A DNA stretch of 64,000 nucleotides from assembly GCF_017916325.1 (NCBI RefSeq), contig NC_090147.1, positions 260,001 to 324,000 of the forward strand. Reading direction: 5' to 3'. This document shows positions 1 to 9,540 of the stretch, piece after piece. This DNA is from Leishmania martiniquensis. Its lineage: Eukaryota > Euglenozoa > Kinetoplastea > Trypanosomatida > Trypanosomatidae. The translations under genes and the position numbers were made by a program. Each line of letters begins with the position of its first letter. Position 1 is the stretch's first letter. The notes below the pieces were generated by a model. That model did not search any database. It was not told where the DNA came from and saw only the letters and a program-made list of their open reading frames with translations.

Positions 1-134
1 CAGGTGCTTCTCACGCTGCAAATACTTCTGGAGGAAAGGCTGGCACAAATAAACTAGGGCATTAGACCGTGTGCCCACATACAGTTATCCAGGCGGCGAA
101 ATAGCCGATTACTGTGCAGTTGTGCCGCCTCAAA

Positions 135-644
135 ATGATGCAGCGCACAGTAGCCCGTCGGTTCTTGGGCAGCTTCACCAGTGGCTTCTCCAAGGGCTTT
201 TTCGGGGGCGCTAGGGGTGCCCCTAGTGGGTTGAGCGGCAACGCTGGCAGCGGCAGCTCTAGCCCCTTCAGCAACAAGGGAGGAAGCTCTGGTGGGACTG
301 GTAGCGGCATCTTTAGCGGATTTGGTGGCGGCAGCGGCGGTCTCCCACCCGGCGGGCCGCTCGGCGAGCTCTTGGACAAGGCACTCGAGTGGTGCAGCGA
401 GTCGCACGCCCGCGACATTGCCAGCGAGATGGGTGTGGATCTACGTGATATACGCTTTGAAAAGACTCCCGAGGGTGGAATGAACGTGATGGTGGATGCC
501 CCCATGGCAACACCACTGCAGATTGAGCAACTCGGCAAACGTGTGCAGGAGGAGTGTCCCGTGGCGCGCTTCCGAAAAACGCAGGTCAGCTCACCTAAGC
601 AGGAGATGAAGTGGTTGCAGTTGCCACCCCGGTACGATCGATGA
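135..644 (+). CDS. OsmC-like domain protein, probably mitochondrial
   Basis: The frame is open further upstream from a GTG at 114, but the first ATGs are at 135 and 138, giving 169 residues. The N-terminus (MMQRTVARRFLGSF) is basic, hydroxylated and free of acidic residues, like a mitochondrial presequence. Residues 20-80 are a Gly/Ser-rich linker. The C-terminal ~85 residues resemble the second half of an OsmC/Ohr fold: a helix with Cys in EWCSESHARDIASEMGVDL, a strand pair, then a helix ending in ECPVARFRK. The two cysteines sit where OsmC family members keep their peroxidatic and resolving cysteines. The N-terminal half of a normal OsmC domain is not recognisable, so peroxidase activity is uncertain. 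Existence of the gene is likely from its conserved-looking C-terminus; the family assignment is tentative. Confidence 0.55.
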   Translation: MMQRTVARRFLGSFTSGFSKGFFGGARGAPSGLSGNAGSGSSSPFSNKGGSSGGTGSGIFSGFGGGSGGLPPGGPLGELLDKALEWCSESHARDIASEMGVDLRDIRFEKTPEGGMNVMVDAPMATPLQIEQLGKRVQEECPVARFRKTQVSSPKQEMKWLQLPPRYDR

Positions 645-3600
645 CAGAGGGGTGGCGCTGGTCGACAAAGAAAAACGGGAGTGCGTCTCTTGCGGCCGCC
701 CTGCGCCATCCCTCTTTCTATTCATCACATTTCACTATTCGTCATGCACAACGACAAATCAAGCACAAGAAGGAACCTGTCGTTGTGTGCAAAACTCGCG
801 CTTCTCTGGCGCGCTCTCTTTTTTTTTTCCATTGCATTTCTTCACGAACCTCTGCACACCCGTGCACCAAAGTTGGGCCTATCTGCTCCAGAAGGGCATG
901 CCGACGCCTGGCTCTTGCTATCGGTCCTCGCAGGTGTCTTGGGCTCTGCGACACAAGTGCAGCGCCTACGTCTCTGTCACAGTGGCCGAGGGAGACGCCG
1001 CAATGTACCGGTGTAGCCAACACGGCACACGTGTATGCGTGCCGCAACAAGTGAGCAGGGGCTTTTAAAGGATGATCATTTCGTCCATCCCTCCTTTCTC
1101 ATGCCTTCTCTTCGTTGGCAATCCTTTCTCTGCCGTGGACAGCGCCAAGCCCTAGTCGGACAACCTGTGCTGCTACAGCATTCCCACCCAGACACCTTCG
1201 GCTATTGCCCTCCGTCCTCACTTTCGCACACATGCTTGTCCCCACACAAATTCGTTTCGCTTCCTTTTTTCTTGAAAGTCATCTTTTGCCTCGCTCTCTC
1301 TATCGCACCGCCTACGGTGACGGACACTCCCCCTCCCCTACAGCGTTTCCACCGGCGCAACGCCTCCACAGAAGGCACCTTACGGGGTCCAGCAAGAGGC
1401 TAGAAATGGTTAAAAGCAAGGTACCTGCGCGCGTGGTAAGAATCTGCCCTCTTGTGACCGCTCTCACTGTGCGTACCACACGGAGCACGGCGCTATAGCT
1501 AGATCGCCAAGAACTCGCCGCTGTGCGACGTATCCTGTCGGTCTGCTTGAGCAAGGGAGGCTGCTAGAAGATGAGGATCAAGGGACCTACAGAGCTGGAG
1601 AGTCGACGCCGCTGCAGCGAGGGAGACGAATGACGCGTATGGCCTGCTGGCGGGTGCCCTGAGTCACGCCGCATGGCCATGATGGGTAAAGGGTCTCGCA
1701 GTGTGGACTGCATCCCCTTCCCTCTCTTATCTCCCCTTCTTTAATCCAGGCCGGCGGACGTGACTGCCACCTCCTCAAGGCCTTCTCCGACTTCTCCGAG
1801 AGCCTCCTTCCGCATAACTCCTCTCGTTCCTTCCTCTTGTAGCCACCATTTTCCACCCCCTCCCCTCCTCTCTCTCCCCCCTCTTCCTCAGACTCCTTAC
1901 ACGTTTCGCTTCTTTCTTTTCTCCAGCGAATGCGCCCTTTTGGCTATTCGTGTCCTTTCGTTGGTGCGTCCTCTGTTTCTCTTTGTCTCGCTCTTCTCCT
2001 TTTCCATCTCTTCCTGTCGCCAGTGCTGCTCCTGCTCTTCCCCCTCTTCTCTTTTTCGTTTTGTTCCCCTCTTCCATTAACGGCTTCTGTGGCTTTCTCC
2101 GTGCCTGTGCTGATCTCCGAGTCTCGCGTTGGTTCCTTTCTTTTTTGTGTGTGTGTTCGGCCTTTTCTCCTTTCTTGTCTCTTTATCAAAGGACGGAGAC
2201 AGGCGCTTCCTCGCCAACGATCGCCTGGGCAGTGGAAGCAAAAAAAAAGGAGGGAAACAGCACGTTGCCATGAAGACACACACACACACACACACAGGCA
2301 CACACAAAAAGAAAGAAAAAAAAAACGCAGCCACTTAGTGCTTTAGGCGCCTTTTTGAGCTTCTCCCCGCTCACTCGGATTCATCTCTTCCCTTCCCCCC
2401 TCCCTCTCTTTCTCTCTGTGTGTGTATGTGCGTGCGTGCGCATGGGTGCACAAATGTGTACGAGAAAACGTATCGATACAAAGTGCACCTTTGCCGCTTG
2501 TGTTCCCAAGGTCATATACCATTTCGCTCACCTGTGCCATACGAGGCTGTGCTGCGCACAGGCTTCTGTGTCTGTGAGTCCATGTGTCTATTCGTATGCG
2601 TGTGTGGAGTAGCGATGGGGGCTATGCACGTCGACGAAGAACCCTATCTGCGCTGAAATGCCAGGGAGTGCACACATGGGCTCCGTTCTCTAAGGACCTA
2701 CGATGCATGAAGGTAAGGGGAGGGGCGGCGGACTGGAGGGAGAGCAGACACCTGCAGTGATGTTTTCTCAGACAGAAAAAAGCCAAGCCACTTATTCGGC
2801 AAAGACCGAACGGCTTGTTTCCCACCCCTCACTGCATCATGAAAGCTCGGCTCGCTTTTCATGTTCTTTTTTTCTTACCTTTCCTTTCTGCGCGACCTTT
2901 TGGACCGCCTTTTGTCTTTTTTTCTTCGCCGCTCCCTCTTCCCTCTCTCTCTCCATCGCACTGATTGGCCTTGAGAGCGCTTTTTTTTTCGAATTGCGTT
3001 CAGTGTTTCTTCGCCCCCCCTCCTCCTTTTTTTCGTTTTAGCCCTTTGGGCTTGTCGCTCAGACGGGATCTCGGCAAGGTTAGCTGAATTCCACCCCACC
3101 CCCACCACAGCGCCTCGAATGGGGCCCCCTTCAACTTTAGGGTAGCAAAACGACCTCCGGCGAGTGCCATAAGGTGGTGCGTGGGTGGTTCAGCGCGGTG
3201 CGGGAGGCAAATCTTGGTGACCTCAAAAGAACATCTACGGGATACCTGATACCGCGGTGATGGAGGGCTCTTTCTCTCTTTCTCGGCTGCATTCGCGACA
3301 ACCTTTCATGGGATGTGATGAAACTGAAGGCGTTCCATGCTGCTCGTCATCACCTTACTGCACGCACACCTTCTCATCTTTCTCCCTCACCCGACTGCTT
3401 TTTTCTCTTTACTGCCCTCTCATGGAAGCGGTTTTTCTTCTCGTTACTGCACCTGGAGCTGGTACAGCGCATCTGCCAGCGTACAACACCAGTGCGACGC
3501 CCTCCTTGTTCCAGGTGTTGCTTCACCTTTGATAAACCTTTTCTGCTCCCTCTCACCTGCGTAGCGCGACGGGCCGCTGTCGGTGCCCTTGTGCCTTTGT

Positions 3601-3701
3601 GTAGATCCCCGCCAATACACTGCTCATTTCCTGTTCAAGGCAGACGAGGTGATCACATGCATCTTCTTGCCGTCGCTCTGTGAGCACCCTCACCTGCACG
3701 A
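645..3701. other. intergenic spacer / UTRs, no gene seen
   Basis: About 3 kb of pyrimidine-biased sequence. There are T- and C-rich tracts at 1,840-2,100, 2,860-3,040 and 3,340-3,420, and a (CA)n run near 2,275-2,297. Open frames here are short and rich in S, F, L, R or C/V from microsatellite translation, and none resembles a conserved protein. It presumably holds the 3' UTR of the first gene and the 5' UTR of the next. A tract ending in CTGCGTAG at 3,557-3,564 is a possible spliced-leader acceptor for the downstream gene. Confidence 0.6.
2275..2297. repeat. (CA)n microsatellite
   Basis: Alternating AC dinucleotides, followed within 15 bases by A-rich sequence. Typical of trypanosomatid intergenic DNA. 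Confidence 0.9.
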
Positions 3702-6200
3702 ATGCCCGCCACGCTCTCTGCCGACGCAGCCTTTCCGTCAAGCAGAGCTCTCTCCTCACATGCCGGAGCGCAAGGGTATCACTCCCTGCACGGCGACTTT
3801 AGCTTTTACCCCACAAGTGCGCACAAGCGCCGAGCACCGCGTGAGCCAAGCGGCGGGGCAGTTGTAGTGAACGACAAGCACGTGGCTGAAGTGCCTCAGT
3901 CCCCTTCCACTGATCTGGATGGCGGCGTAGGCACCTTTCCAAGCTTTTCCGGACTGAGCTGTAGTCCGTCGAAAGGAACACCAGACGCCGACTCGCTTGC
4001 GCGGCGCTCTTCGTCACAGCCCCTGGCATCCACTCCACATGGGGGCCATGTAGCTCTCAAGCCCGCATCTGCATCGCTGAGCTTCGCAAAGGGCGGGGCG
4101 CCGCTGCTTCATCGATACCGCACCTCACGCGCGGACGTCTTACCACGGGTACTGCATCGGAGCATATCGTTGCCGTCGCAGGTCTCTATGTCTACCCCTG
4201 CTGCGGCTGGCATGACTACAAGGCGGCCAAAGAATATACGGCGCAGCCTATTGCACACCCGCACCACAGCACCGTCAGAGCCCTCCGCCGCGCTGGCGCC
4301 ACCCCAGGGGAATGCAGTTGCACAGGGAGAGGTGCCGCGGGAGCCGCACCCGACCCCGCTTCGGATCCACTCGCACCCTTCACATACCAACTCTTCTTCT
4401 CGCAAGAGAGTCGACAACCCCGATGTGGAGGTGCCAGTGACGCGTATTCGTCTCGTCGGGGCCGTGCCAGGGCCATTATCGAGTTCGAAGGGGAACGCCG
4501 CAGCTCCAGCAGCGCCTGCCACAGCATCAAGGCAGACGACATTGCCGCCCGATGCGGACGACGTGCATGTGAAGGGTGAAGCCCATGGAAGAGAAGAAAA
4601 GCAAGATGTGGGCACTGCACAGCTCCCTGCGCAAACGCATCCCTCCTCATCGCTGTCGAGGAATGCAACTACTGTCCTGCACTGCCACAAGCAGGATTGC
4701 ATGCACAGCGAAGAGTCCATCTGCGAGTTTATACGCATGCAGAGAGAGCTGCGCCGCTGTTACGCCACAATAGATACCTACGAGGCCCTCATCACACAAC
4801 TCCGTGATGACTGTACGTTAGCCAGAGCACAGCTTTGCCAATGTCGGCAGGAATACGCGCAGCACAAGAAGGGGATAGAGGCCCAAGTGCAAGCGGAGCT
4901 CACCGAGAGGACAAATGCGTTACTCTCGGCACCACGACGCTCAGAGGCGGATGATGCGCCGCATCTGACGCCTTCGGCGGGGCCAGATGGCAACGTAAAG
5001 AGCGCTGCAGAAGAATGCTGCGTGGACACGTTGCAGGCCACTGTGGATGAGCTGCGCCGCGCGTTGAAGGAGGAGCAGTCGGCTCACGCTGAGAGTCTCG
5101 CACGGCTCACAGAGGCGCTGGCGGCGAAAACCAAGTGGAAGTCGCGCGCCGTCGAATTGCTCCAGTGGAGAGAGCAAGTGTGTCAGCACATGCACATGTC
5201 CTCGGCACACTCCTCTTACCCCTTGGGCGCAGCACGCACAAGTCTCATGGACACATCTGAGACTCCCCCAGGCATCTCCACGACTGGAAACTCCGCCACC
5301 GGCTTACGAGCCGAGGTTGATGCAGGGGGCTCGGCCTCGAATGTCTCGTCGCCGTCCCGACGCGATGATCTCCCGCCGTCGCGCCCAAAGTCGCTTTCGT
5401 GTGTCCCGTCGCCGCCTGAGATCAGAGAGCTGGAGAGTTCTGTGATATCAGAGGTCAGGGCTGCTCCATCCGCTCTGCCTCACGAGGTAGGCACCGGCGG
5501 TGGGCTGGAGCACAAGGAGAACGAGAAGGACAACAACAGTATGCGCGGTGTTGATGGGAGCTGCCAGAGTGACTTGACAGCGGAGAGCTTCTTGTCCGCA
5601 AGCACCGCCCCAGAGGGGCGTGCTGTGAAGGCGGTGGGAAGCGGTGTTGTTGTGGTGTGGCCTCCTCTCGAAGAGGAAGAGAGGTCACCTATGCAGTCCG
5701 CTGAGTCGTCTGCAGCTCAGTCGTCGACAACAGCCGCCGCTCTGGGAGCTGGTGCCTCAGCACTCTCTGCAGATAACGGAAAACGCGAACCTCAGCCTTC
5801 GCTTCCAATCAGCCCAATCCCTTCTAGTGCGCTACCAAGCAATTTAGGCTGCTGCACCTTGAGCGGTGCTGAAAGTTGCGTGGTACAAGGTTGTCGGCCA
5901 TTATCGGCAGGCTGTGAAAGGGCCTTGGTGGCAGCTGTACCACTGCTAGTCGTGCCAGATCCATTTGCCTTTCCAAAGCCACCGTCGTCTGGTGGCGTTA
6001 AGTGTACTATTCATAGCGGCTTGTCATCAGCAGATCCGCCGCCCACTTGGTGGGGCGTTTCCTCCGCAATGGCTCCGGACTCAGCGGAGAGGAGATGCAG
6101 AGAGCTTCTTCGCGCTTTGCTGGACAAAGAGCATCAACTGGCGTTGATAGCCGAAGAGCGAACCAAATACAAACGACTCTACGAAGCAGCACCAAGCTGA
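3702..6200 (+). CDS. hypothetical Ser/Pro-rich protein with coiled coils
   Basis: The 832-residue product has no recognised domain. Residues 1-335 are basic, Ser/Pro/Ala-rich and probably disordered. Residues ~337-415 and ~440-500 have heptad-like patterns rich in L, E, R and Q and should form coiled coils; the second ends in a motif rich in W and H (KTKWKSRAVELLQWREQVC). Residues 500-785 are again Ser-rich low complexity. The last ~40 residues (RCRELLRALLDKEHQLALIAEERTKYKRLYEA, shown here only in outline) form another amphipathic helix. The architecture suggests a scaffold or cytoskeletal protein, but that is inference only. The ATG at 3,702 is the first in frame. A SIDER-type element lies in its probable 3' UTR. 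Confidence 0.8.
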   Translation: MPATLSADAAFPSSRALSSHAGAQGYHSLHGDFSFYPTSAHKRRAPREPSGGAVVVNDKHVAEVPQSPSTDLDGGVGTFPSFSGLSCSPSKGTPDADSLARRSSSQPLASTPHGGHVALKPASASLSFAKGGAPLLHRYRTSRADVLPRVLHRSISLPSQVSMSTPAAAGMTTRRPKNIRRSLLHTRTTAPSEPSAALAPPQGNAVAQGEVPREPHPTPLRIHSHPSHTNSSSRKRVDNPDVEVPVTRIRLVGAVPGPLSSSKGNAAAPAAPATASRQTTLPPDADDVHVKGEAHGREEKQDVGTAQLPAQTHPSSSLSRNATTVLHCHKQDCMHSEESICEFIRMQRELRRCYATIDTYEALITQLRDDCTLARAQLCQCRQEYAQHKKGIEAQVQAELTERTNALLSAPRRSEADDAPHLTPSAGPDGNVKSAAEECCVDTLQATVDELRRALKEEQSAHAESLARLTEALAAKTKWKSRAVELLQWREQVCQHMHMSSAHSSYPLGAARTSLMDTSETPPGISTTGNSATGLRAEVDAGGSASNVSSPSRRDDLPPSRPKSLSCVPSPPEIRELESSVISEVRAAPSALPHEVGTGGGLEHKENEKDNNSMRGVDGSCQSDLTAESFLSASTAPEGRAVKAVGSGVVVVWPPLEEEERSPMQSAESSAAQSSTTAAALGAGASALSADNGKREPQPSLPISPIPSSALPSNLGCCTLSGAESCVVQGCRPLSAGCERALVAAVPLLVVPDPFAFPKPPSSGGVKCTIHSGLSSADPPPTWWGVSSAMAPDSAERRCRELLRALLDKEHQLALIAEERTKYKRLYEAAPS

Positions 6201-6386
6201 GACCCCGAACAGGCCCGCCACTCTGTGCCTGTCGTCGCCGGATGGGCCCGTTTACATTTCTTGTTTTATGGGAGAGAGATGACGACCCGGATGACGAGGG
6301 GTGTGGGCGGCGCCTCAGCGAGCGAGGTATTTCAGGGACACCGTGGCCTCTCTCTCTCTGTGTGCGGGAAGCCTGGCAACCCGTAT

Positions 6387-6890
6387 CCCTGCCAATGCCC
6401 AGCCGCTTCTCATGGTGACAGGGCCAACCGCCTACGACGAGGAGAGAGCCGGAGAGATTCATCGCCGTGGCTGTAGGCGGCTAAGTCCTGTGTGGCGTTG
6501 CGCTGGAACTACTTGGAGCAGCGAACAAGCCTGTGCCATCCATTTAGTCGGGGAGGCGTCAGTGTGACTCCGCCGCATCTCACCCGGCCCTCAGAATGGA
6601 TAGGCCAAAGAAGAGAAAGAGAGCGCATAGATGAGAGGGGGAGGGGGCGGGACAGGGGTCGGGCGCCGCTGAGCTCCGTCTTACTGACGAGCCCCTTTTC
6701 TCATTAAATTTATTTTCTGTTTCACGTCGAGCTCCGAGAGGAGCTCCCATCTGCTGACATTGCCAAGGCTGCGCACTCATAGAAGGAAAAAGGTATGCGC
6801 CACGAGGGTGAACGTGAGGAATACAACGACGTACGCACACGCTGATGGGGACTGCATTCGCTGATCGAAAGAGAAGAAAAAGAGAACATC
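6387..6890 (+). mobile_element. SIDER-type short retroposon with Pr77-like 5' signature
   Basis: At 6,387-6,423 the sequence reads CCCTG, then a loop containing CAGCCG..CTTCTC..GGTG, then CAGGG. This follows the order of conserved blocks in the ~79-nt 5' signature (Pr77 hallmark) shared by ingi, L1Tc, NARTc and Leishmania SIDER elements, which begins with CCCTG and closes with CAGGG. A purine stretch GACGAGGAGAGAGCCGGAG follows, as in that signature. The two five-base arms are complementary, as in the HDV-like ribozyme fold known for Pr77. The element is in sense orientation within the probable 3' UTR of the preceding gene, the usual SIDER position. The 3' boundary is uncertain; I place it at the A-rich stretch at 6,862-6,890. 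The comparison is from memory. Confidence 0.5.
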
Positions 6891-7421
6891 AAACATCGCA
6901 TACGCAACACCTAACAGTGGCGCCATGCGTTCTCAAAGGAAGCTCATTACCCTTTCTTTTTTCTCCAGCTGCTAAGCTTTCCTCCCCTGGGCCTCCGCCT
7001 GCTCGGGGTGTGCCTGCGCGCGCTTGCTTGACAGATGAGCCAGAGACCATGACAGGAGGGGAGGCCGGAATCCTTTTTCATTGTCGATTTTGAGGGGTGG
7101 GTGGGAAAGTAAACCCAACTCGCTGTACACCTACCGACGCACGGTCTATCTCCATCCAGGAAGCGGGGGCAGCCGCCCGCTCACAGTCTACGCGTCACTT
7201 CAGTGACCGCTTCACTGCCGTCTCTTCACGGACATGGACTGCTCCGCTTCTGTTGTGTACCTTGCTGTGCACTCGCGTCGGCTGTACACCGACGTACCCA
7301 CATGTATGCAACTTGTGTCGTACCGCTTGACGACAGTGTAGTGCTCTCTCCACTCTGTGCAATCACACGAACTCCCCAACGCCCACATCGCATCTTCACG
7401 CGCTTCGCTATAGCAGCACGC
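6891..7421. other. intergenic, no gene seen
   Basis: Remainder of the spacer between the coiled-coil gene and Sec61-beta. It contains pyrimidine-rich stretches and no frame with conserved features. Confidence 0.5.
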
Positions 7422-7448
7422 GCCTTTCTCGGCTCCCTTTTTTTTCAG
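7422..7448 (+). promoter_or_regulatory. probable spliced-leader acceptor for Sec61-beta
   Basis: A pyrimidine tract (CTCGGCTCCC followed by nine T and CAG) ends in AG at 7,447-7,448. The AG is 28 nt before the ATG at 7,477. Spacing and composition match trypanosomatid trans-splice sites and support the small reading frame as a real gene. Confidence 0.65.
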
Positions 7449-7476
7449 AACTTTCGCATCACCTTTCGTAGTCACC

Positions 7477-7647
7477 ATGCGCGCCACTCAACGTCGTGTT
7501 GCCCACGTCAACCCCCATCAGCCGATGAGCGACCTAGAACCTACGGGCTTCACCATCCAGCCGATGCAGCTCCTCATCGGGTGCGCCGCCTTCATCGTGA
7601 CCATCATTCTCCTGCATTTCTTTGTCAAGCTCACAGGCAAGATGTAA
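7477..7647 (+). CDS. SEC61B: Sec61 beta subunit of the ER translocon
   Basis: This 56-residue frame encodes a short hydrophilic N-terminus, then EPTGFTIQPMQLLIGCAAFI and a hydrophobic segment ending LLHFFVKLTGKM. The layout is the Sec61-beta/Sbh1/SecG-archaeal signature: a G-x-x-x-P stretch just before a single transmembrane helix (residues ~30-50) that carries a conserved LH near its lumenal end and finishes with a short basic tail. The family is tail-anchored in the ER membrane and assists Sec61-alpha/gamma in protein translocation. The N-terminal cytosolic part is shorter than in animals and yeast. The start is supported by a close trans-splice acceptor. The overlapping 201-codon frame from 7,203 is in another phase and is not needed. 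Confidence 0.8.
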   Translation: MRATQRRVAHVNPHQPMSDLEPTGFTIQPMQLLIGCAAFIVTIILLHFFVKLTGKM

Positions 7648-9489
7648 AAGGGCGCCTACTATCTTGGTACGACATGGGCTGCCAAACATGCTCTTCTCCT
7701 TCTTACCCATCGTGCGCATGCGCGTGTGCATATGCTGGGGATGTGGACGGATCCCGCTTTGGTGGGATGCCGGCTGGGCATACGGACGCGTTTCGGTCTG
7801 AGCATTAATGTCTCTGCGCCAGAAATAAAAGGAGGAGGGACAAGTGATAGCAGGGACTGCAGATCTGCAAGCCCTGGAAGTGCGTCACCCCACTTCTGGA
7901 GCGTGGAAGCACGGCATGCTGAAGAGTTGCGGACATTTTCAACACCGACAAGCGCGGTCCGCTCACTTTTTAGCAGCGCGCATCCGTATCTCAACCCTCT
8001 GAAAGAAAAAGAGTGAGCTGCCCAGCTCAGTCGCTTTCTTTCTTGGGGTAAAGTGAGGGCGATGATCGTGCATCGTTGGGTGTTGGCGTGCGTGCGTGCG
8101 TGTCCCTGTAAGGGGTGAAGCGTGCGACGTGCACCATGTCCTGGCGGCTGGCTGGCGAAAGGGGGAAACGAAGGAAAAAATCGCGTTGCGTCTCTGACTG
8201 GGCTCTTTTTTTTTTCATGAGACGCGAGGCGACCGCCAAACGTTGCTAACGGCGTGCGTTTCGTGTGGCTCGGCATCACGTGAATGAGGAGAGGAAGCTC
8301 TCGTTATCATCGGTAATATCGATAGCTGCAGCACAGGAATCGCGCGGGCTGACAAGCGGGTGGGTGGGGGAGCTGGAGAGGAGTGTCCCAGCGGTGCCGC
8401 GCTGAGGTGGGAGGTGAACCTTGGAGTGGACCTTTCTCCGTGCTCTTCTTCACACATGCAGTGTGGCCCGTGCATCGCGGCTCACCTGACAGATGCACCC
8501 CACAGCTTCGAATCTCTCTGTGGCTGAGCGCTCAGCAAACTGTCTGTGTGCGTTTGTGGCGAACGTCTTTTTTATTCTCGCGTGTGTGTGTGTTCGTTAG
8601 AAGAAAAGGGGAAAAGGACTCTCTCTCCCCATGTGTCTTTAAGGGCCAACGGCAAAAAAGCGGAACAATCACCAAAGGCAAGAAGGTGGTGCACATCTGC
8701 TCTTCTCTTCGTCAGAAATGAAATAGAGGAGCCGTCCTCCCCCAGCCCCACGAGCGCCTCGTGCTACTGCCTGGACATGGCGCACAGAGCAGGAAGCAGG
8801 TAATGGGGCCGAGTGCAGGGGGCTATTTTTTTGGGGGAGGGGGAGGGGTATTGGCGTATGGGTGCGACATCTCGCCACGCGTGCTGCTAGCCGCATGAGG
8901 GTTACCTGCGTGTATCGCTATTCTGCTTCCTGTACCCGGTGGCGGCCTCGCAAAACGAGGTTTTGGCCTGCGCCAAGCCGAAAGGTCCATAATGCTGCTG
9001 CCGCGGCCGCACACTGACGCATGCGCCAGTCTCACCAGTGAGGTGCTTGTATGCCCGCTCACTCGCTCCTACTGCGCATACACACCCTTCTCCGTCGTCG
9101 TGACATTTCATGCTCCAGCAGAACAAGTACACCTTCTGCAAAGCTGGCGCGCAGGCTTGGCGCCACTGCGTATCCACGCAGATACCCTTACATATACAAG
9201 CGCATGCGCGCGAGCACCAAGGGCAAAGGGGCACACCCTTTTTTCCGTTCGTAGAGGACGCACATTTTTTTTTTGCACTCCCTCATCCCCCCCCCTACAC
9301 ACACCCCACCCACACACCGACAGCGGACTCTACAACGGTTAGGTTCTGAGAGGCGTGGTCTGCACCTCTGTCCATCTCCCCCTCCCCCTCTTCCCTGACT
9401 TACAGGTCTCTTCGTGCCTTCGGTGTGTCGACACCCTTGCCAATCTTTGGGGATCTCTCTCCTCCCCTCTACACCATCCTGCCTGCTAT
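7648..9489. other. intergenic / 3' UTR, no gene seen
   Basis: The spacer is ~1.9 kb, with short open frames only and GT/CA and T/C-rich tracts (8,575-8,595; 9,260-9,320). No RNA gene or conserved protein was recognised. Confidence 0.5.
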
Positions 9490-9517
9490 TCACCCCTTCC
9501 CCCCTTTTTCTGCGCAG
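9490..9517 (+). promoter_or_regulatory. probable spliced-leader acceptor for TFC4-like gene
   Basis: An almost pure C/T tract runs from 9,490 to 9,511 and is followed by GCGCAG, with AG at 9,516-9,517. It lies 24 nt before the ATG at 9,541. If used, the in-frame codons upstream from 9,355 are excluded from the mRNA, which decides the start. Confidence 0.65.
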
Positions 9518-9540
9518 GAGAGCGAAGGGGATACGAATCG

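Noticed and set aside
1..57. Frame +1 open to a TAG at 55-57, possibly the end of an upstream gene
   Set aside because: It has only 18 codons with no recognisable motif, and only 77 nt would separate it from the next ATG, too little for a normal trans-splicing spacer.
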